13,662 nt of DNA, taken from NCBI GenBank assembly GCA_028865375.1, contig JAGWKJ010000030.1:1-13662 (forward strand). The letters run 5' to 3'. The position numbers and the translations under genes were made by a program. Of the stretch, positions 1 through 5,863 are shown piece by piece; position 1 is the stretch's first letter; each line of letters opens with the position of its first letter. Source of the stretch: Hyphomicrobiales bacterium. Its GTDB lineage: Bacteria > Pseudomonadota > Alphaproteobacteria > Rhizobiales > Beijerinckiaceae. The notes beneath the pieces are model-generated. The model searched no databases. It had not been told where the DNA came from and was given only the letters and a program-made list of their open reading frames with translations.

Positions 1-1
1 A

Positions 2-274
2 GGCGCTTTGGCCGAGCGCGCGCGAATAGGCCCGCGCGAGGTCGCCGAACGTGGCGGGAAAGTCGCCGTCCCCTTCGGCGAACGGATCGACGCCCGTGAC
101 TTCTTCCATCCGCGCGACGAGGATCGCGAAGGCGAGCGAATCAAGCTTGGAGTCGAGGAGGGGCATGTCGTCGGCGGGAACCAACGCGCCCTTGCCCTGC
201 TCGGCCGCGACCTTGGCGGCCTCGGCGTAGAGGACGGCGCGAACGTCCGGTTGCGTGGCGGCGGTCGTGGTCAT
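2..274 (-). CDS. Acyl carrier protein (phosphopantetheine-binding), 3' end outside the window
   Basis: The minus strand reads without a stop for 91 codons from the ATG at 274-272 to the left edge. This is about the full length of a stand-alone acyl carrier protein, so only the last residues or the stop codon are likely missing. Residues 40-58 read LLDSKLDSLAFAILVARME, which matches the phosphopantetheine site of the family; the serine of LDSLAF (about residue 47) would carry the arm. An acidic segment with GVDPFAEGD follows, as in helix III of these proteins. It would hold an acyl chain as a thioester in the cytoplasm. It is divergent from a GNAT-like acyltransferase 50 bp away, so the two may act on the same acyl group; this is inference. 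It does not look like the housekeeping AcpP, which is more acidic and has the DSLDTVEL form, so it is probably a specialised carrier. No clear ribosome binding site precedes the ATG. Confidence 0.8.
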   Translation of the reverse strand, partial: MTTTAATQPDVRAVLYAEAAKVAAEQGKGALVPADDMPLLDSKLDSLAFAILVARMEEVTGVDPFAEGDGDFPATFGDLARAYSRALGQSA

Positions 275-280
275 GGCGCC

Positions 281-309
281 ATATTGTCGAAAGCGGCGAT
301 GCGATTCAA
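281..309 (-). promoter_or_regulatory. Possible sigma-70-type promoter for the acyl carrier protein gene
   Basis: On the minus strand TTGAAT (309-304) and CAATAT (286-281) are 17 bp apart. Transcription would start close to 274, which is the ATG itself, so the mRNA could be nearly leaderless. That agrees with the lack of a Shine-Dalgarno sequence. The -10 match is only moderate, so this is tentative. Confidence 0.3.
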
Positions 310-324
310 AGCAATGAGAGCCGA

Positions 325-1239
325 ATGGTGAACGAATCCTCCGGCAAGTCCGCGACCGGGAAGTCCGCGACCCGCGCGCTGCGGCGGGAAGTCGACGTGG
401 CCGACCTGCCCGCGCTCGCCGATTTCTACGGCCGGATGTTCCCCGGCCGGGCGCGCTCGTACTGGACCCGCGGCTTCGACCGCCTGGCGTCGCGCGAAAA
501 TCCCGACGGCCGGCCTCGCTACGGTTTCGCGCTCGTCGCCGACGGACGGATCGTCGGCGCCTTGCTGACGATTCATGCCGCCTCCGGCGCCGGCCCGGAC
601 GCGCCGATCCGCAGCAATCTCGCCGGCTGGGCGATCGACCCGGCCTATGCCGCTCAGGCGACCATGCTGTCGGCCGCCGCCTTGAAGGACAAGTCGGTCA
701 CTTGCACCAACATCACCGCGACGGCGCTGACATGGCCGATCATGGAGGCGATGGGGTTCAAGCGCCTGTGCGGCGGCTTGTTCGTCGCCGCGCCGTTCCT
801 GACGCCCCGGCGCACCGGCACGCGGATCGTCACCGTCCGCGGCCTCGCCGACGCGCCGGCCGGGCTCGCTTCGGGCGAAGCCGAATTGCTGGCGCGGCAC
901 GCGGCTTGGGGCTGCCTGTGCTTTGCGGGCGTCGACGGGGACGGCGCCGCGCGGCCATTCGTGTTCCGGCGCCTGCGCATCCGCCGCGGCCGCGTGCCGA
1001 CGCCGGTGGCGCTCGCGATCCATGCGCGCGACCCTCGGGACTTCGTGGATTTCGCCGGCGCGCTCGCACGCCCGCTCGCGCTCGCCGGCGCGCCGCTGAT
1101 GGCGCTCGACGCCGACGGGCCGATCGCGGATCTGCGCGGGTTCTTCACCGCCAAGCGCGGCCGCAAATACGCGAAGGGTCCGGCGATCCCGCGTCGCGGC
1201 GACCACGCCGACAGCGAACTCGCGATCTTCGGGACGTGA
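325..1239 (+). CDS. GNAT-fold acyltransferase-like protein
   Basis: This 304-residue protein resembles the proteins annotated as acyl-CoA acyltransferases or GNAT proteins in alphaproteobacteria. The N-terminal half (about residues 20-155) has the GNAT order: a first strand and helix (REVDVADLPALADFYGRMFP), a central strand pair (YGFALVADGRIVGALLTIH), a strand (SNLAGWAIDPAY) leading to the helix where acetyltransferases bind the cofactor, and a late WPIMEAMGFKRL segment like the usual 'xxLGF' end. A classical R/Q-x-x-G-x-G/A pyrophosphate loop is not evident, so cofactor use is uncertain. The C-terminal half (about 160-304) is arginine- and alanine-rich and could be a second, degenerate GNAT-like domain; I could not confirm this. 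The ATG at 325 follows GAGAG (316-320). The gene is divergent from the acyl carrier protein gene, which suggests an acyl-ACP or acyl-CoA donor. The substrate is unknown. Confidence 0.65.
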   Translation: MVNESSGKSATGKSATRALRREVDVADLPALADFYGRMFPGRARSYWTRGFDRLASRENPDGRPRYGFALVADGRIVGALLTIHAASGAGPDAPIRSNLAGWAIDPAYAAQATMLSAAALKDKSVTCTNITATALTWPIMEAMGFKRLCGGLFVAAPFLTPRRTGTRIVTVRGLADAPAGLASGEAELLARHAAWGCLCFAGVDGDGAARPFVFRRLRIRRGRVPTPVALAIHARDPRDFVDFAGALARPLALAGAPLMALDADGPIADLRGFFTAKRGRKYAKGPAIPRRGDHADSELAIFGT

Positions 1240-1243
1240 AAGC

Positions 1244-1258
1244 TTAAGCGCACGTTAA
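1244..1258 (+). promoter_or_regulatory. CtrA-type binding site, TTAA-N7-TTAA
   Basis: TTAA at 1244-1247 and TTAA at 1255-1258 are exactly 7 bp apart, the full-site consensus of the alphaproteobacterial cell-cycle regulator CtrA. The site is 44 bp upstream of the ATG at 1303 and covers the expected -35 position (1247-1252) for a -10 element TAATCT at 1270-1275. That is the arrangement of CtrA-activated promoters. Binding is inferred; only the motif and its spacing are seen. Confidence 0.5.
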
Positions 1259-1269
1259 CGCCGCGCGCC

Positions 1270-1275
1270 TAATCT
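1270..1275 (+). promoter_or_regulatory. Predicted -10 element TAATCT of the thiamine-diphosphate enzyme gene
   Basis: TAATCT is a reasonable -10 hexamer. The -35 position 17 bp upstream (GCGCAC) is poor and lies inside the CtrA-like box, which would suit an activator-dependent promoter. The start point would be near 1282, giving a leader of about 20 nt with GGGGAAG (1292-1298) as ribosome binding site. Confidence 0.4.
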
Positions 1276-1302
1276 TCCGCGGGGTTTCTCCGGGGAAGTG
1301 CC

Positions 1303-2982
1303 ATGCACGCGCCAACGTCCGTCCGCAGCGTCGCGCGGGCGCTCGTCGACCAATTGCGGCTCCATGGCGTGCGCCACGTCTTCACCGTGCCCGGCGAGAG
1401 CTTCCTCCCCGTGCTCGACGCGCTGGGCGGCAGCGACATCGAGGTCACGGCCTGCCGGCAGGAGGGCGGCGCCGCCATGATGGCCGAGGCGATCGGCAAG
1501 GCGACCGGCCGGCCGGGGATCTGCTTCGTCACGCGCGGGCCCGGCGCCACCAACGGCGCCCCGGCGCTGCACATAGCCCAGCAGGACTCCACGCCGATGA
1601 TCCTGTTCGTCGGCCAGATCGAACGCGGCCATCGCGGTCGCGAGGCGTTCCAGGAAATGGACTATCGCGCGCTGTTCGGCTCGACCGCCAAATGGGTCGA
1701 CGAACTCGACGACGGCGCCCGCGTCGCCGAGCTGGTGTCGCGCGCGTTCCATGTCGCCACTGCCGGCCGGCCGGGCCCGGTGGTGCTGTCCTTGCCCAAG
1801 GACGTTCTCTCCGAACTCACGGCCGCCCCCGACGCCGCGCCGTTCCGCACCACCGAGACGGCGCCCGGCGAGGCGGAGATGGAGGTTTTATCCGCCTTAT
1901 TGGAAACGGCTCGTAATCCATTGTTCGTGCTCGGTGGTTCGCGTTGGAATGTTGACGCACGCGCGCGCTTCATGGCGTTCGCGGAGCGGACCGGGGTCGC
2001 GGTGGCAACGAGCTATCGGCGACTGCCCCTGTTCGATCCGATGCACCCTTGTTATGCCGGCGACCTTGGGCTCGGCGCCAATCCCAAGCTGGTCGAACGC
2101 GCGCGTCAGGCCGACTTCATCGCGCTGGTCGGCGGCCGCTTGGGCGAAATCCCGTCGCAGGGCTACCGCGTGCTCGACGTGCCGCGACCCCGCCAGGCGT
2201 TCGTCCATGTCCATCCCGGCGCGGAGGAACTTGGCCGCGTCTACCAGCCCGATCTCGCGATCCATGCCACGCCCGCGCGCTTCGTCGAGGCTTTGGCCGA
2301 CCGGCCCATCGCCGCGCGCCCGGAATGGCGCGGCGAGGCCGAGGCCGCGCATCGCGACTACCTCGCGTTCTCGGAAACGCCGACCGACGACCCGGGCGCG
2401 CTCAACCTCGGCGCCGTGATGGCGTGGCTGCGCGACGCCCTGCCCGCCGACGCGATCCTGTGCAACGGGGCGGGCAATTACGCCTCGTGGATCCACCGCT
2501 TCTTCCGGTTCCGCGCGTTCGGCGCCCATGTCGCGCCGACCTCCGCCTCGATGGGCTATGGCATGCCCGCCGCGGTGGCGATGCAGCGCCTTTACCCGGG
2601 CCGCCTCGTGCTGTGCGTGGCCGGCGACGGCGACTTCCTGATGAACGGCCAGGAATTCGCCACCGCCGTGCAATACGACCTCCCCATCGTCTGCATCGTC
2701 TGCGACAATTCCATGTACGGCACGATACGGATGCACCAGGAGCGCGAGTTCCCCGGCCGCGTGGTGGCGACCTCCCTCCGCAATCCCGATTTCGCGGCCT
2801 ATGCACGCGCCTTCGGCGGCCACGGCGAGACCGTCGAGCGGACGCAGGATTTTCCCGACGCCTTCGCGCGCGCGCGCGCGACCGGGATGCCTTCGATCGT
2901 CCACCTCAAGACAGACCCGGATGCGATCCTGCCCGGCGTGCGACTGTCGGCGATGCGCGCCAAGGCGCCCGCCGCGCGTTGA
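1303..2982 (+). CDS. Thiamine-diphosphate-dependent enzyme of the acetolactate synthase superfamily
   Basis: The 559-residue protein has the three-domain order of this superfamily. The N-terminal PYR domain (about 5-170) carries the cofactor-activating glutamate in RQEGGAAMMAEA (E54) and the segments FVTRGPGATN and FQEMDYRALFGSTAKW. A central domain (about 190-340) follows. The C-terminal PP domain (about 365-540) has the thiamine-diphosphate motif starting GDGDFLMNGQEF (GDG at 441-443) and ending at N469 in CDNSMYG, the usual 28-residue spacing. It resembles the stand-alone 'thiamine pyrophosphate-binding' or acetolactate-synthase-like proteins of alphaproteobacteria. No small regulatory subunit (ilvN) lies next to it, so biosynthetic acetolactate synthase is less likely; a 2-keto acid decarboxylase, ligase or lyase is possible. 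The substrate cannot be read from the sequence. The ATG at 1303 follows GGGGAAG by 4 nt. The segment 1885-1960 uses codons unlike the rest of the gene (see findings). Confidence 0.9.
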   Translation: MHAPTSVRSVARALVDQLRLHGVRHVFTVPGESFLPVLDALGGSDIEVTACRQEGGAAMMAEAIGKATGRPGICFVTRGPGATNGAPALHIAQQDSTPMILFVGQIERGHRGREAFQEMDYRALFGSTAKWVDELDDGARVAELVSRAFHVATAGRPGPVVLSLPKDVLSELTAAPDAAPFRTTETAPGEAEMEVLSALLETARNPLFVLGGSRWNVDARARFMAFAERTGVAVATSYRRLPLFDPMHPCYAGDLGLGANPKLVERARQADFIALVGGRLGEIPSQGYRVLDVPRPRQAFVHVHPGAEELGRVYQPDLAIHATPARFVEALADRPIAARPEWRGEAEAAHRDYLAFSETPTDDPGALNLGAVMAWLRDALPADAILCNGAGNYASWIHRFFRFRAFGAHVAPTSASMGYGMPAAVAMQRLYPGRLVLCVAGDGDFLMNGQEFATAVQYDLPIVCIVCDNSMYGTIRMHQEREFPGRVVATSLRNPDFAAYARAFGGHGETVERTQDFPDAFARARATGMPSIVHLKTDPDAILPGVRLSAMRAKAPAAR

Positions 2983-3013
2983 CGGACGCCCGTCGCCCTC
3001 GATCGAACCACCG

Positions 3014-3106
3014 CCGTCTTCGCGAGCGAAGCGAAGCGATCCAGTCGTTCGCGCCGCGCCAACCCGCCGCCGGGCGTCTGGGTCGCTTCGCTCCTCGCGA
3101 AGACGG
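3014..3106. repeat. REP-like palindromic repeat
   Basis: The left arm (3014-3044) begins CCGTCTTCGCGAG and continues with GCGAAGCGAAGCGATCCAG. The right arm (3078-3106) is its reverse complement apart from a two-base indel and about two substitutions. The outer 13 bp pair perfectly and the spacer is 33 nt. The core GCGAGCGAAGCGAAGC-(A/G)-ATCCAG is one I recall as a very common interspersed repeat in alphaproteobacterial genomes, usually between genes. Transcribed, it would fold into a long hairpin and may help end transcription of the upstream gene. Mobility is not shown. Confidence 0.75.
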
Positions 3107-3158
3107 AGGGGTCGCGGCGGATGCCGCCTGCCGAACGGACCGCTACATCCGCCGGTCG

Positions 3159-3187
3159 TTGACGGCTGCGACGCCGGGGTCTACCAA
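3159..3187 (+). promoter_or_regulatory. Sigma-70-type promoter of the metZ transcript
   Basis: TTGACG (3159-3164) and TACCAA (3182-3187) are separated by 17 bp. The -35 is near-consensus and the -10 moderate. Transcription would start around 3194, exactly where the first helix of the riboswitch begins, which supports the call. Confidence 0.6.
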
Positions 3188-3194
3188 CCGATTA

Positions 3195-3250
3195 CGTGGT
3201 CATTTGAGCCGGTCGGCTTGCCGCCACGCTAAACAAGGGCGCTAAAAGGC
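3195..3250 (+). ncRNA. SAM-II riboswitch
   Basis: The segment matches the SAM-II (metA-type) aptamer of alphaproteobacteria. Helix P1 pairs CGTGG (3195-3199) with CCACG (3224-3228). The loop contains CATTTGAGCCGG. Pseudoknot pairs are visible: CTTG (3217-3220) with CAAG (3234-3237), and GCC (3208-3210) with GGC (3248-3250). The conserved GCTAAAA lies at 3241-3247 and CTAAACAAG at 3229-3237. The class binds S-adenosylmethionine and turns off methionine genes when it is abundant. It precedes metZ, a standard target. Between aptamer and start codon, TCCGC (3255-3259) can pair with GCGGA (3289-3293) of the ribosome binding region, and CGAAA/TTTCG (3260-3272) forms a small hairpin, so control at translation is plausible but inferred. 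Confidence 0.9.
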
Positions 3251-3300
3251 CGGGTCCGCCGAAACGCTTTCGCGCGCGCCCCGGTCCTGCGGAGGGTGGC

Positions 3301-4521
3301 ATGGGCGACGCGGCGAAGTTCGATCCGAAATCCCTGAGGCCGGCGACCAAGCTCGTGCATGGCGGCACGATGCGCTCGCAGTTCGGCGAAACGTCGGAAG
3401 CGATCTTCCTGACGCAGGGCTACGTCTACGATTCGATGGAAACCGCCGAGGCCCGCTTCAACGGCGAGCGGCCGGGCTACGTCTACGCGCGCTACAACAA
3501 CCCGACGGTGAGCATGTTCGAGGAGCGCATGGCGTTGCTCGAAGGCGCGGAGGCCGCGCGCGCCACCGCCAGCGGCATGGCGGCCGTGACCGCCGCGATC
3601 ATGGGCCAGCTCAAGGCGGGCGACCACGTGGTGGCGGCGCGCGCCCTTTTCGGCTCCTGCCGCTACGTGGTGGAAGAGCTCGCGCCGCGCTTCGGCGTCG
3701 CTTGCACGCTGGTCGACGGCCGCGACCTCGCGCAATGGAAGGCCGCGATGCGGCCGAACACGAAGACGCTGTTCCTCGAAAGCCCGACCAACCCGACGCT
3801 GGAGCTGGTCGACATCGCCGGCGTGGCCGAGATCGCCCATGCGGGCGGCGCGACGTTGGTGGTCGACAACGTGTTCGCGACGCCGCTGCTGCAAAAGCCG
3901 TTCGAGCTCGGCGCCGATTGCGTCGTCTACTCGGCGACCAAGCACGTCGACGGCCAGGGCCGGGTGCTGGGCGGCGTGGTGCTGGCGAGCGCCAAGTTCA
4001 TCGAGACCCACGTCCACAATTTCCTGCGCCAGACGGGGCCGGCCTTGTCGCCGTTCAATGCTTGGGTCCTGTTGAAGAGCTTGGAGACCCTGCCCTTGCG
4101 CGTGGCGGCGGCCTCGGCCAACGCCGCCAAGGTGGCGGACTGGCTCGCCTCGCGCCCCGAGGTCTCGCGCACCATCTATCCCGGCCGCGACGACCATCCG
4201 CAAGCCGCTCTGGCGCGCCGCCAGATGTCGGGCGGCGGGTCGCTGGTGGCCTTCGAGGTCGCGGGCGGCAAGGCGGGCGCGTTCGCGTTCGGCAACGGGC
4301 TCTCGATCGTGAAGATCTCCAACAACTTGGGCGATTCCAAGAGCCTCGTCACCCATCCCGCGACCACGACGCACCAGCGTCTGTCGCCCGAGGCGCGAGC
4401 GGAAGGCGGCATCACCGACGGACTGCTGCGGCTGTCGGTCGGCCTCGAAGATTCCGACGACCTGATCGCCGACCTCGCGCGCGCGTTCGACGGCGCGCGC
4501 CTGCGCCAAGCGGCGGAGTGA
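3301..4521 (+). CDS. metZ: O-succinylhomoserine sulfhydrylase
   Basis: This 406-residue enzyme belongs to the Cys/Met-metabolism PLP family. MetZ makes homocysteine from O-succinylhomoserine and sulfide in the cytoplasm. Visible hallmarks are YVYARYNNPT (Y62 and R64 bind the PLP phosphate of the partner subunit), TASGMAA around residue 90, the PLP-ring aspartate in LVVDNVF (D189), and the PLP lysine in YSATKHVDGQGRVLGG (K214). The C-terminal part has SLETLPLR and the SLVTHPATTTH substrate-site segment. Length and the N-terminal KSLRPATKLVHGG fit the MetZ/O-acetylhomoserine sulfhydrylase branch. A cystathionine gamma-synthase is the main alternative, but the SAM-II context and close resemblance to alphaproteobacterial MetZ favour the call. 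The start follows GGAGGG by 4 nt, and expression should fall when S-adenosylmethionine is high. The next gene begins 4 bp after its stop. Confidence 0.92.
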   Translation: MGDAAKFDPKSLRPATKLVHGGTMRSQFGETSEAIFLTQGYVYDSMETAEARFNGERPGYVYARYNNPTVSMFEERMALLEGAEAARATASGMAAVTAAIMGQLKAGDHVVAARALFGSCRYVVEELAPRFGVACTLVDGRDLAQWKAAMRPNTKTLFLESPTNPTLELVDIAGVAEIAHAGGATLVVDNVFATPLLQKPFELGADCVVYSATKHVDGQGRVLGGVVLASAKFIETHVHNFLRQTGPALSPFNAWVLLKSLETLPLRVAAASANAAKVADWLASRPEVSRTIYPGRDDHPQAALARRQMSGGGSLVAFEVAGGKAGAFAFGNGLSIVKISNNLGDSKSLVTHPATTTHQRLSPEARAEGGITDGLLRLSVGLEDSDDLIADLARAFDGARLRQAAE

Positions 4522-4525
4522 GACG

Positions 4526-5110
4526 ATGGCCGACCTCGGCAAGCTCGACCCTGCCCGCACCGCGCTGGTGCTGATCGACCTGCAAACAGGCATCCTGGCG
4601 CGCGACACCCACCCGCGCACGTCCGCCGCGACGCTCGCCAATGCGCTTGCGCTCGCCAAGGCGACGCTGGCCAAGGGCGGCGCCGTGATCGCCGTCAGGG
4701 TCGCCTTCGCGCCCGACGGTTCCGACCGCGCGCGCGGTCTCGTCGACGAGGCGATGGCCGCGCCCCCCGGCGGTTATCCGCCCGATTGGCCGACCCTCGA
4801 CGCGAGCGTGCCCGCGTTGCCGCCGACCGCGACCGTCACCAAGCGCCATTGGGGCGCCTTCGAAGGCACGGAGCTCGACCTGCTGCTGCGCCGGCGACGG
4901 ATCGAGACCGTCGTGGTGTGCGGCATCGCGACCAATTTCGGCGTCGAACAGACGGTGCGCGAAGCCTGGCAGCGCGATTATTCGGTCGTGGTCGCGGAAG
5001 ACGCCTGCGCGGCGGTCGCGGCGGGGATGCACGAATTCGCCATGACGCGCATCCTCCCGCGGATCGCCCGCGTGCGGACCTGCGCGGAGATCGAAAAATC
5101 CTTGGGGTAA
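4526..5110 (+). CDS. Isochorismatase-fold hydrolase, YecD-like, lacking the usual nucleophilic cysteine
   Basis: This 194-residue protein has the isochorismatase-like fold. The general-base aspartate is in ALVLIDLQTGIL (D18) and the lysine in TVTKRHWGAFEGTELD (K106). The position of the nucleophilic cysteine (T-N-F-C-V in nicotinamidase-type members) reads GIATNFGVEQT, with glycine at 139. A cysteine at 132 (VVCGIATN) is in the strand before it and is not the usual nucleophile. From memory E. coli YecD has the same layout (KRQWGAFYGT, CGISTNIGVEST and a PRIARVRS tail), and the tail here reads PRIARVRTCAEIEKSLG. The chemistry is therefore uncertain: it may act like cysteine-free isochorismatases such as PhzD, or be a different hydrolase. 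It starts 4 bp after metZ with the ribosome binding sequence inside the end of metZ, so it is probably co-transcribed and translationally coupled. Confidence 0.88.
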   Translation: MADLGKLDPARTALVLIDLQTGILARDTHPRTSAATLANALALAKATLAKGGAVIAVRVAFAPDGSDRARGLVDEAMAAPPGGYPPDWPTLDASVPALPPTATVTKRHWGAFEGTELDLLLRRRRIETVVVCGIATNFGVEQTVREAWQRDYSVVVAEDACAAVAAGMHEFAMTRILPRIARVRTCAEIEKSLG

Positions 5111-5196
5111 CTCGGCGTCGCTTCCGCGGCGCGGTTCCGCGAATCGCGAAAGGCGTTTCCATCGACGCTTCGACCTGACGACCGCGGGAGCGCGAC

Positions 5197-5715
5197 ATGG
5201 AGATTCGTGACGCCGACGAAGGCGACGTCGAGGCCATCTTGGCCATCTACAACGACGCGGTCGCCCGCACGACCGCGATCTGGAACGAGGTCGAGGTGGA
5301 CGCCGCCAACCGCTCGGCTTGGATGGCGGACCGCCGGCGCGCCGGCTATCCGGTGCTGGTGGCGACCGACGCCGCCGGCGGCGTGTCGGGCTACGCCTCG
5401 TTCGGCGACTATCGCGCCTTCGACGGTTACCGCCACACGGTCGAGCATTCCGTCTACGTCCGCGCGGACCGCCGCGGCGTGGGCGTCGGCGAGGCGCTGC
5501 TGAGCGCGTTGATCGCGCGCGCGCGCGCGCGCGGCAAGCACGTGATGGTGGCCGCCATCGAGGCCGGCAATTCGGGCTCGATCCGTCTGCACGAGAAGCT
5601 CGGCTTCGAACGCGTCGGGCTGCTGGGGCAGGTCGGCGCCAAGTTCGGCCGATGGCTCGACCTTGCGTTCATGCAGCTCGTGCTCGACGGACGCCCCGCC
5701 CCGCCGGGTGGCTGA
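5197..5715 (+). CDS. GNAT N-acetyltransferase of the phosphinothricin / methionine sulfoximine family
   Basis: This 172-residue single-domain acetyltransferase matches the Pat/Bar and MddA-type family closely. Family marks are IYNDAVARTTAIWNE near the start, GYASFGDYRAFDGYRHTVEHSVYV in the core, the acetyl-CoA loop RRGVGVG (92-98), and the end segment LHEKLGFERVGLLGQVGAKFGRWLDLAFMQL. Characterised relatives transfer acetyl from acetyl-CoA to the amino group of phosphinothricin, methionine sulfoximine or methionine sulfone; the natural substrate here is not known. It lies 86 bp after the YecD-like gene and may be read through from the SAM-II-controlled metZ transcript, although the gap leaves room for its own promoter. 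GGGAG (5183-5187) precedes the ATG. A 20-bp alternating CG run (5514-5533) encodes the RARARAR stretch after the cofactor loop. Confidence 0.88.
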   Translation: MEIRDADEGDVEAILAIYNDAVARTTAIWNEVEVDAANRSAWMADRRRAGYPVLVATDAAGGVSGYASFGDYRAFDGYRHTVEHSVYVRADRRGVGVGEALLSALIARARARGKHVMVAAIEAGNSGSIRLHEKLGFERVGLLGQVGAKFGRWLDLAFMQLVLDGRPAPPGG

Positions 5716-5748
5716 GCGAAACCCGCCCGCCTTGCGCCGCTGCCGGCC

Positions 5749-5853
5749 GGCCATTTCGGGGACAGTATACTAAACTCCCTAATTCCATCATTGCCGCCGA
5801 TACCGAACCGGCCGCGGATTTAGGGAGTTTAGTATACTGTCCCCGAAATGGCC
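5749..5853. repeat. 105-bp inverted repeat (MITE- or REP-like) with GGGGACAGTATAC ends
   Basis: The left arm (5749-5786) and right arm (5816-5853) are reverse complements over 38 bp with one mismatch (37/38) and a 29-nt spacer. Each arm reads from outside GGCCATTTCGGGGACAGTAT, then ACTAAACTCCCTAA. The arms are much more A+T-rich than the flanking genes, which suggests the element came in from elsewhere. The GGGGACAGTATAC word is one I associate, from memory, with repeats near IS200/REP-type (TnpA_REP, Y1) transposase genes in various proteobacteria. No transposase is present here. I see no convincing target-site duplication outside the arms. As RNA it would form a very stable hairpin between the acetyltransferase and ycjX genes. 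Confidence 0.9.
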
Positions 5854-5863
5854 CTCGCTTGTC

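Larger units (their letters stand above)
2983..3300. other. 318-bp non-coding gap upstream of metZ
   Basis: The gap begins with a small GACGG/CCGTC hairpin right at the stop codon (2981-2994) that has no T-run. It then holds a REP-like palindrome (3014-3106), about 50 bp in which I see nothing (3107-3158), a promoter (3159-3187), a SAM-II riboswitch (3195-3250) and the metZ ribosome binding site GGAGGG (3291-3296). No credible reading frame was found in it. Confidence 0.8.

Noticed and set aside
1303..2982. Biosynthetic acetolactate synthase large subunit (ilvB)
   Set aside because: No ilvN follows, and the residues that set acetolactate synthase specificity could not be confirmed by eye, so a specific name is not justified.
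3014..3106. CRISPR-like or tandem repeat
   Set aside because: There are only two arms in inverted orientation and no regularly spaced direct repeats.
2049..3245. Plus-strand open frame of 398 codons running from inside the thiamine-diphosphate gene through the intergenic repeat and riboswitch
   Set aside because: It is a +1 shadow frame rich in Arg and Pro, and it crosses a structured non-coding region.
3229..4674. Minus-strand open frame of 481 codons opposite metZ
   Set aside because: metZ has all catalytic residues and a riboswitch on the plus strand; the opposite frame has biased composition only.
5111..5196. Terminator or promoter between the YecD-like and acetyltransferase genes
   Set aside because: Short GC-rich inverted words such as CGCGAATCGCG are present, but there is no stable stem with a T-run and no hexamer pair with good spacing.
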